From Leekyejoonella antrihumi (GTDB lineage Bacteria; Actinomycetota; Actinomycetes; Actinomycetales; Dermatophilaceae), in assembly GCF_007845645.1 (NCBI RefSeq), contig NZ_VCQV01000006.1, positions 119,436-183,435 on the forward strand: a stretch of DNA of 64,000 bases. The letters are read 5' to 3'. This document shows, one piece after another, positions 58,341-64,000 of this stretch. Position numbers and translations under genes: made by a program. Position 1 is the first letter of the stretch; each line of letters begins with the position of its first letter. Under the pieces are notes generated by a model, which saw nothing but the letters and a program-made list of their open reading frames with translations, was not told where the DNA came from and ran no database searches.

Positions 58341-58730
58341 ATGACGAGCGGATCTCGCCTCGGCGACCTGGAGACAGTCGAGCGGGAGCGGTTGCGTGCA
58401 ATCGTCGAGGCGGATGAATCAGTCTTGTGGTCGCTGCATGATCCGGCCTTCTTGCTATGCAGCCCGGGCGGCACGGTCTGGGACCGGTCGACCTACGTCG
58501 GCGGCCTTTGTGATGGATCAGTCAGGTACTCGCGGTTCGAGCCAGTGACTCCGATCGAAGTGCTTGGCGACACCAACCTGGCCGTGGTTCGATATCGCTC
58601 AGTCATCGACCTCATCACTCCTGAAGGTGGCGGCCACCTTGAGTGCTGGCATCTCGACACCTATGTGCGCGCCGGCGGCACTGGCTGGCGGTGCCGGTGG
58701 TCGCAAGCGACCGACACCATCAAGGATTGA
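58341..58730 (+). CDS. NTF2/SnoaL-like small protein
   Basis: A 129-residue protein, MTSGSRLGDLETVERERLRA. The cone-like pattern (helices at 10-40, then strands ending GHLECWHLDTYVRAGGTGWRCRWSQAT) fits the DUF4440/SnoaL group. No catalytic residues are clear. It is followed after 29 bases by the deoxyribosyltransferase-like gene. Confidence 0.65.
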   Translation: MTSGSRLGDLETVERERLRAIVEADESVLWSLHDPAFLLCSPGGTVWDRSTYVGGLCDGSVRYSRFEPVTPIEVLGDTNLAVVRYRSVIDLITPEGGGHLECWHLDTYVRAGGTGWRCRWSQATDTIKD

Positions 58731-58759
58731 CCGCGCAGCTTCGGGGAGAGGAACACATC

Positions 58760-59131
58760 ATGAGCGCCGAGCTGCAACGAATCTTCGATGCCGACACCCG
58801 GCCGACCATCGTGTGCCTGTGCGGTTCGAGCCGGTTCTACGACGAGTTCCAGCAGGCCAACTACGACCTGACCATGGCGGGCGAGATCGTGCTCTCCATC
58901 GGTTTCTACCCACACGCCAGGGCCCAGCACCGGCACGGTGACGGCGTGAGTCACGACTCGGTCGAGGAGGTCGCCCTGGACGAGTTGCACAAGCGCAAGA
59001 TCGACCTGGCCGACTACATCTACGTACTCGACGTCAACGGGTATGTCGGCGAGTCGACCAAGTCGGAGATCGCCTACGCCTCACGGCGCGGCATCCCGGT
59101 CGATTACCTGTCCCAGCAGCAGCGGTCATGA
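58760..59131 (+). CDS. Nucleoside 2-deoxyribosyltransferase-like small protein
   Basis: A 123-residue protein with IVCLCGSSRFYDEF at the front, a Rossmann-like P-loop variant, and a C-terminal LDELHKRKIDLADYIYVLDV and GYVGESTKSEIAYASRRG; the Glu-Ser-Thr pattern is shared with nucleoside deoxyribosyltransferase and DUF4406 proteins, which are often phage- or plasmid-borne. The catalytic activity is uncertain. GGAGAGGAA precedes the ATG; the longer frame to 58643 overlaps the previous gene. Confidence 0.65.
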   Translation: MSAELQRIFDADTRPTIVCLCGSSRFYDEFQQANYDLTMAGEIVLSIGFYPHARAQHRHGDGVSHDSVEEVALDELHKRKIDLADYIYVLDVNGYVGESTKSEIAYASRRGIPVDYLSQQQRS

Positions 59132-59217
59132 GCACCCCGCAGCCGGCGTGGCGCCCGCCGTGGGAGTTGGCCGAGAAGTGCCGCAATTCCTACAGGCTTG
59201 TCATCGACGGCGAGTGA
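59128..59217 (+). CDS. Very short coupled frame (29 residues), possibly a gene remnant
   Basis: ATG overlaps the stop of the preceding gene as ATGA. The peptide starts MSTPQPAWRPPWELAEKCRN and ends VIDGE. It may be the start of a gene whose remainder was lost. No family recognised. Confidence 0.3.
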   Translation: MSTPQPAWRPPWELAEKCRNSYRLVIDGE

Positions 59218-59525
59218 TGCTCACGCTGTCTCGATAAGCACTCCGCATGATCGTCTTATGGCATGCTCCGCAGGCCGATCGGCTTACGGACGCCGTCACC
59301 CTCGTAGGTGTCCCGTAGAGAGCCCTCTGCGGAACGTCGGCCGGCGTGCTCAATGATCGACCCCGTCTGGCCGAAGGCGACCTGATCCGTCGCCGGTGAT
59401 CGTTCCGGATACGGAACCCGCTATGGGACAGGGCGTGGCGGCCGGCAGCACGCGTGCCGTCGACTGCTGAACTGACATGGTGAATCTGGGGACTTCGAGC
59501 ACGCCTACGCGCGAGAGTGGTCCGT
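59218..59525. other. 308-base region without a recognisable gene
   Basis: I see no conserved coding frame, RNA gene or clear promoter. It lies among orphan genes and may be decayed sequence. Confidence 0.5.
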
Positions 59526-59921
59526 ATGAGCGACGACATCACCTTCAGTGGCACGTTCCACCACGGCGAAGGGGAAGAACCGGAAGGCTGGGTCGATGGG
59601 GCCCCGACCAGCAGCACTGATCAATACTGTGCGTTTTGCGCGACTGCCCATGTGGGTTGGGTGCATCCGCTAGACCCGGCCAAGATTGCCTACCGCGCCT
59701 GGGGGAAGGGCTACACATTGCCGACATTCTGGGCTCTGTGTGAACGGTGCGAGCAGCTGGACCAAGATCGCAATGACGAAGCCATCGTCGCCCTGATGAC
59801 AGTGACGAATGGCGCTGACGACGTCAACGAGGATATCCGCAAGCCACTGGCAGTGTTCCGCGACGCGGACCAAGGTGCGCGCCGCCTTGAGGACTCAACT
59901 GACCGTGACGATTTCCAGTAG
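59526..59921 (+). CDS. Hypothetical protein with two CxxC pairs
   Basis: A 131-residue acidic protein, MSDDITFSGTFHHGEGEEPEG. YCAFCATAHVGW and WALCERCEQLDQDRND could form a treble-clef or zinc-ribbon site. Family unknown. The ATG at 59526 is nine bases inside the open frame that begins at 59517. Confidence 0.5.
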   Translation: MSDDITFSGTFHHGEGEEPEGWVDGAPTSSTDQYCAFCATAHVGWVHPLDPAKIAYRAWGKGYTLPTFWALCERCEQLDQDRNDEAIVALMTVTNGADDVNEDIRKPLAVFRDADQGARRLEDSTDRDDFQ

Positions 59922-60017
59922 CGGATCGGTGTACGGTCACGCACCGCGTGACGATCGGTTATCGAAACATGCACCAATCACGCTGCCAATCGTCGGAAAG
60001 GGCCGATACTCACCCCT

Positions 60018-60503
60018 ATGAAACGCAAGTGGGGGATCACGATCGCCATTCTGGTCGCTGTCGTGCTGATCCCGACCGGTGCGTTGTGGTTGTGGGGTCG
60101 GCCGCGCGAACACGTGAGTCTGCCGACAGCCGATACCAAGCCGGCCGAGGTCGTTCGGAAGTACGTGCGAGCACTTAACGAGCGCGACTACGACGCCTGC
60201 AAACGCTTGGGCATCGGTGACGGCGGCGACCCTTACGCCAGCTGGTACACGTTGCACGGACCGCAAGTCCGTGATCTACGGATCGAGCGGGTCAGTCGGA
60301 GCGCGGCCGGTCCTGCTGCCGCACGCTATAACTACGACTCTGGTTTGAGGCCCTGGCATCAGGTAGTCATCGTGTCCACTATTCAGACCCAAGTGAACTT
60401 CACCGGCAGCGGCGAAGTAAACGCGGGCAACTCGTGGTCATATGAACTCGTTCGTCAGGCCAGCACCCAACCATGGCGCATCTACTCCGCAGGAAGCCCC
60501 TGA
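60018..60503 (+). CDS. Membrane-anchored NTF2-like hypothetical protein
   Basis: A 161-residue protein. One N-terminal helix (ITIAILVAVVLIPTGALWLW) anchors an extracytoplasmic domain: TKPAEVVRKYVRALNERDYDACKRLG is the usual opening of DUF4878/NTF2-like domains, ending with WSYELVRQASTQPWRIYSAG. The exact role is unknown. Confidence 0.6.
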   Translation: MKRKWGITIAILVAVVLIPTGALWLWGRPREHVSLPTADTKPAEVVRKYVRALNERDYDACKRLGIGDGGDPYASWYTLHGPQVRDLRIERVSRSAAGPAAARYNYDSGLRPWHQVVIVSTIQTQVNFTGSGEVNAGNSWSYELVRQASTQPWRIYSAGSP

Positions 60504-60564
60504 GACGGTCCCATCGCTTTTCGCCGCCTCTTCTCCGTCTCGTTAGACGATCGGCCTACGACAC

Positions 60565-61150
60565 GTGCCGGATCTGCCGAATCGAAAGCGTCGCGGGCAA
60601 CGTGGGCAACGCTTCGGCCGCAAGTCCGCGGTGTACATCGACGTCATCCAGCCAGGATGGGTCCATGGCGACAGACGACATGCCAGGCACTGGTACGAGG
60701 ACTACGAGCGGGGCCGGCCCGGCTATCCGGACCAGGTCGTCGATCTCGCCGAGCTCGATTGGTCGGCGACAGCGCTCGAACTTGGCGCCGGGACGGGCAG
60801 GTTCACCAGTCAGCTGATCTCGAGGATCCCGCACGTGGTGGCCGTCGAGCTGGACCCTGGCATGCCTTGCCAGCTCGGTGCGGGTTGTCCAGGAATCGAG
60901 GCGGTCGACGGCACGGCGGAACAGATCCCGCTCTCGGATGACGCGGTCGACGCGGTCTTCGTGGCCCAGGCCTTCCACTGGTTCGACAACGAAACCACTT
61001 TGGCGGAGATCGCACGCCTCCTGCGACCGGGGCGGGGTCCTTGTGCTGATGTGGAATGTGGCGAACGGACCGGTCGTCCCCTCCATCACAACTGTCGAAG
61101 AACGTCGCGCACCCATCTCGCCTCGATACTTCGGGTTCCCCTCGACATGA
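60565..61150 (+). pseudogene. Class I SAM-dependent methyltransferase, frameshifted and truncated
   Basis: The frame shows YERGRPGYPDQVVDLAEL, the SAM-binding ALELGAGTGRF, and VDAVFVAQAFHWFDN, then breaks near 61031 at GGGGCGGGG. One extra G displaces the frame; in the shifted frame it reads GGVLVLMWNVANGPVVPS and stops at 61150, about 100 residues before a normal end. A frameshift and an early stop both point to decay. Confidence 0.7.
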
Positions 61151-61274
61151 TGCGTGGCGACTGGGCACCCAGCGGCTGGAACCTGCCCTTAGCCGACCTT
61201 AAACCAGATCCGCGCGCGGCTGGGGTTCACGGTTCTGTGTCTGGGAGCAAACGGCGCCCGCGAATGGCATCCTG

Positions 61275-62189
61275 GTGCTCGTGCATGTCCGTCATGTGGT
61301 GAATGACGTCGCGATGGTGGTTGATGCCGTGGCCTCATCGCAGGGTCGACCGTCTCTGTCGCTGCATACCGAGCTGGACGTCGATGTGTACCGCTTGAGC
61401 CACACCGGGTCCGGCCCGGATCTTGTCGTCCGGGCCTTTGACCACACGGTCGAGCGCTCAGCGGTGGACGCCGCCGCACACGTTCTACAGCGGTTGGCCG
61501 GTACGCGTTTTCCCGCCGAGCGGTGTCCGGCCGGCGATCCTGTGTTACCAATCGGCGATGACCGACACCTGCTGGTCACGGCCTACATCGAACGGTCCCC
61601 GGCACCAGGCCCGGGGTTCGTGGTGGCATGGTGCGCCGCGCTCCTTGGCCGGCTAGCGACCAGGTCCGGGGCCGAGCTGCCGCCCGGCGGCGGCTGGCAC
61701 CGACTCGGCGCCACACCATCGCGCGAGATCAACGAGGCGCTGCGTCTGGGTGCCGAGGTCGGTCCGTCCGTCGCTGAGCTCGTCGACGCCCTCGGCGATG
61801 CCGACGATGCCACTGGTCTACCCGAGTCGCTGATCCACGCCGACCTGACGCCACCGAACGTCATCCCGCAAGGCGATCAGCCCCCAGTGGTCATCGACTG
61901 GATCGGCGTCGGACGCGGACCACGGGTCTGGCCGCTGGCGCTTCTACTGTTCGCGGCCGGACCCCGAGCCGCCCGCAGAGGCCTCGAACGTTACGCACGC
62001 TCGATCGCGCTCACCGGGGAAGAAACCCACCGGCTGCCGGGCCTCATGATCACCAGGCCGCTGACCCTCGACCTGTGGTCAGTCGCGCATGAACGCATGA
62101 GCGTGCAACAGGCACTCACGCGCCACCACGCACGCCGCAACCGCATCGACTCCATCGCAGCCGCGTTGAACAACGCCGACTGCCCCTGA
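61275..62189 (+). CDS. Aminoglycoside-phosphotransferase-like kinase
   Basis: A protein of about 304 residues. The catalytic loop is SLIHADLTPPNVIP (HxDxxxxN), and the metal-binding loop VVIDWIGVGRGPRVWPL has Asp-Trp. The N-lobe is shorter and less typical (RLSHTGSGPDLVVRAFDHTVE). Homologues phosphorylate many small substrates and resistance should not be presumed. The start is uncertain: GTG at 61275 or 61299, or ATG at 61314. Confidence 0.7.
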   Translation: MLVHVRHVVNDVAMVVDAVASSQGRPSLSLHTELDVDVYRLSHTGSGPDLVVRAFDHTVERSAVDAAAHVLQRLAGTRFPAERCPAGDPVLPIGDDRHLLVTAYIERSPAPGPGFVVAWCAALLGRLATRSGAELPPGGGWHRLGATPSREINEALRLGAEVGPSVAELVDALGDADDATGLPESLIHADLTPPNVIPQGDQPPVVIDWIGVGRGPRVWPLALLLFAAGPRAARRGLERYARSIALTGEETHRLPGLMITRPLTLDLWSVAHERMSVQQALTRHHARRNRIDSIAAALNNADCP

Positions 62190-62322
62190 CCGTTCCGCCT
62201 CATCCCAGCCGTTGGCCGATCGGCCAGGCCGCCCGTAAAGGGAAACCTGCTACGGGGCCCGACCACGATGACCGGCATGCCGACGTCGACACGCTGCGGA
62301 ACACATCTACTCGGGGCCCACA

Positions 62323-62919
62323 TCATGGCCCCAGATACGTTCGCTGGAATCCGCCTACATCATGCGGGCCACGATGGGGGCTGCCCTTGGCCTTTGCTCC
62401 GGTCCAGGTGCGCTCCTCGACGTACTCGTCCGGGTCCTTGTCCGTGGGTGGCACACCCTCGGCGGCCTTCTCAGACTCGAACCGCACGAATTCCACGGCG
62501 ATCTCGTGGCGGGTCTGAAGGTCGGTATGCCGACGGAAGTCGGCAAGATCTTGGCGCTCCTCTTCGGCCATGTGATCGCTGTTGGCGACGCGGGTCTCGG
62601 TGACCGCGTCCCACCACGCGGTCGAGCCCACCTGGTGACGACCGACCTTGCCGATGGCGGCGCGGATCTCGTTGTGGTCCTTGACGGCATCCTGTACCTC
62701 TTCGTCTGCGGCGTCGGCGTCCGCGTGACCCGCCCCAACCTTCGGCAACAGCGGGTACAGGAATTTCTCCTCGGCAGCCGCGTGCGTCTCCAACAGAATC
62801 TCCAGCCGTCGCCACAGTGGCTGCAATGTCGCAGTGTCCAACCGGTCTACCTCGTCGAGCATCGCGAACATACGGCGCTGCTCGGCGTGCTGGTGCAAGA
62901 TCACCTCGGTGATGTCCAT
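62323..62919 (-). CDS. Hemerythrin HHE-domain protein
   Basis: A 198-residue four-helix bundle with the diiron pattern: HQHAEQRRMF, ETHAAAEEKFLYPLL, KDHNEIRAAI and SDHMAEEERQDLADF. Such proteins sense or scavenge O2, NO or iron. A variable tail (KAAEGVPPTDKDPDEYVEERT) follows. It starts at ATG 62919, isolated from other genes. Confidence 0.85.
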   Translation of the reverse strand: MDITEVILHQHAEQRRMFAMLDEVDRLDTATLQPLWRRLEILLETHAAAEEKFLYPLLPKVGAGHADADAADEEVQDAVKDHNEIRAAIGKVGRHQVGSTAWWDAVTETRVANSDHMAEEERQDLADFRRHTDLQTRHEIAVEFVRFESEKAAEGVPPTDKDPDEYVEERTWTGAKAKGSPHRGPHDVGGFQRTYLGP

Positions 62920-62967
62920 CCTTCGTCACTCCTCGTCTGCTGCCACAGGTCAACGAAACCGCTCGGC

Positions 62968-63189
62968 TCACGCTACCCGCAGGTTCGGGAGCGGATCCGC
63001 TCGTAGAACGGCCGCGACACCATCAACCCAGGTCTCCCCATCGTGGGCCCACACGCACCGCACCACCACCGGGACAGCCCCCGCCGCATCTCGCACCTCA
63101 CGCGGCCTCGGCCGAGCCGCATCGTCGGGTAAACCGTCCTCACGGACGTCCCGCAAGCCGAAGGCGAGTTCAATCGGTCGTCGCAACAC
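62968..63189 (-). CDS. Small hypothetical protein
   Basis: A 73-residue frame with a regular ending VRCVWAHDGETWVDGVAAVLR, a pattern resembling small orphan proteins of actinomycetes. No function known. It might be real or a shadow; no competing gene occupies this stretch. Confidence 0.4.
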   Translation of the reverse strand: MLRRPIELAFGLRDVREDGLPDDAARPRPREVRDAAGAVPVVVRCVWAHDGETWVDGVAAVLRADPLPNLRVA

Positions 63190-63214
63190 CCCTTCAGTTT
63201 GAGAGGTGTGCGAA

Positions 63215-64000
63215 ATGCGTTCGAAGAAGGAAATGATCGAGGTTCAGGCTCGGTTCTGGGTGCTGATGGCCCAGGGGTCGACCCTGCAGGCAGCCTGTGA
63301 TGCTGTCGGCGTGAATCGAGTAACTGGCCGCCGGTGGCGCCAAGCGACCGGCGGGCGGGTTCCGCGTGCGAAGCCGGAGCCCTCGGGTCGGTACCTGAGC
63401 TTGGACGAGCGGCTGCGCATCGCCGACCTGCGCCTGGCCGGGACCGGGGTGCGGGCCATCGCGAGGCAGTTGGGCCGGCCTGCTTCGACGGTCAGTCGCG
63501 AGCTTGTTCGTAACGGGTCCGAGCTGAGCGCGCGGCCGGCGCCGGGCACACGGGCGCGCCCGCGGGGTAAGTACGCGCCGTACGCGGCGCAGAAGCGGGC
63601 CGAGCTGCGCGCTCGGCGGCCTAAGACCAGCAAGTTCGAGCACCCCGAACTGGCATCCTTGGTCCAAGAGAGGTTGTGTGTGAGGTGGAGCCCGGAACAG
63701 ATCAGCAACCACCTCGCCACAACGTTTCCCGACCGGGCGGAGATGCGGGTGTGCCCCGAGACGATCTACCAGGCGCTGTACGTGCAGGGCCGCGGTCATC
63801 TGCGCGCTGACCTGCATCAACACCTGCGCACGGGGCGGGCGGTTCGCCGCCCCAGACGCTCCACCGCCAAGGGCCCATCGGGGAAGATCCCGGACATGGT
63901 CATGATCAGTGACCGGCCCGCGGAAGTCGCCGACCGGGCCGTGCCCGGCCACTGGGAGGGCGACCTGATCGTGGGGTCGAACTGCCGCTCGGCGATCGGC
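63215..64000 (+). CDS. IS30-family transposase, 3'-truncated by the window edge
   Basis: Open to the last base (262 codons). The N-terminal helix-turn-helix region (QGSTLQAACDAVGVNRVTG), the IS30-type segment SLDERLRIADLRLAGTGVRAIARQLGRPASTVSREL, WSPEQISNHL, and the start of the catalytic domain with PGHWEGDLIVG (first Asp) are visible. The remaining acidic residues lie outside. Start ATG at 63215. Confidence 0.9.
   Translation, partial: MRSKKEMIEVQARFWVLMAQGSTLQAACDAVGVNRVTGRRWRQATGGRVPRAKPEPSGRYLSLDERLRIADLRLAGTGVRAIARQLGRPASTVSRELVRNGSELSARPAPGTRARPRGKYAPYAAQKRAELRARRPKTSKFEHPELASLVQERLCVRWSPEQISNHLATTFPDRAEMRVCPETIYQALYVQGRGHLRADLHQHLRTGRAVRRPRRSTAKGPSGKIPDMVMISDRPAEVADRAVPGHWEGDLIVGSNCRSAIG

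Noticed and set aside
61275..62189. Antibiotic resistance gene
   Set aside because: The kinase motifs fit a broad family of small-molecule kinases; nothing identifies an aminoglycoside substrate.

Overview
The window is high-GC DNA from an actinomycete, most likely of the order Micrococcales. Reasons for this placement: the gene order infA-rpmJ-rpsM-rpsK-rpsD-rpoA-rplQ with truA close by, rplM-rpsI-glmM, an L17 with a long acidic C-terminal extension, GTG starts on rpoA, rplM, rpsI and ychF, a WS/DGAT acyltransferase, DUF4245 beside glpX, and an LpqY-SugABC-like sugar importer order. Genus is not decidable from the sequence alone. No rRNA, tRNA or CRISPR array was seen.

Layout. 1-2263: the 3' part of feoB, then an NFU-domain gene overlapping it. 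2296-6778: the ribosomal protein/RNA polymerase alpha operon, with a good sigma-A promoter, several intercistronic hairpins and a terminal hairpin. 6893-15861: an MFS transporter, truA, the 5-oxoprolinase trio pxpA-pxpB-pxpC, a divergent lipid pair (HSL-type hydrolase and WS/DGAT) and an ABC-F ATPase. 15948-17107: an IS5-family element flanked by CTAG. 17108-25376: the most unusual locus. A large LuxR-type ATPase regulator sits between two related secreted-protein genes, each preceded by the same roughly 37-bp promoter-proximal motif and the same translational-coupling box; the second secreted protein carries about 500 residues of punctuated pentapeptide repeats. 25384-31957: an ArsR-type regulator with a candidate operator, rplM-rpsI, glmM, and a two-gene redox/two-component pair (receiver fused to a flavoprotein reductase, plus a cNMP-binding-type histidine kinase). 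32004-37024 (minus): a secreted lipase, a MOSC protein, a SCO6745-like protein, beta-carbonic anhydrase and class I fumarase. 37177-41702: a sugar ABC importer behind a near-consensus Crp/GlxR site. 41741-49119: an SDR, a PfkB kinase with glpX, a DUF4245 protein, xseA-xseB, ispH and rmuC. 49249-56899: a secreted beta-rich protein, a giant cyclase-AAA-TPR protein, a DUF389 membrane protein and ychF. 57061-64000: an accessory, decaying stretch with an IS110 remnant, small orphan genes, a frameshifted methyltransferase, a phosphotransferase-like gene, a hemerythrin protein and the start of an IS30 transposase gene.

How it fits together. Most of the window is core chromosome: translation, transcription, cell-wall precursor synthesis (glmM), isoprenoids (ispH), DNA repair (xseAB, rmuC), gluconeogenesis (glpX), the TCA cycle (fumarase) and iron uptake (feoB). 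The 17.1-25.4 kb locus looks like a self-contained regulated surface or secreted system; the shared cis-elements are the strongest evidence that the two secreted genes form one regulon, plausibly controlled by the regulator between them. The 57-64 kb end is insertion-rich and contains pseudogenes.
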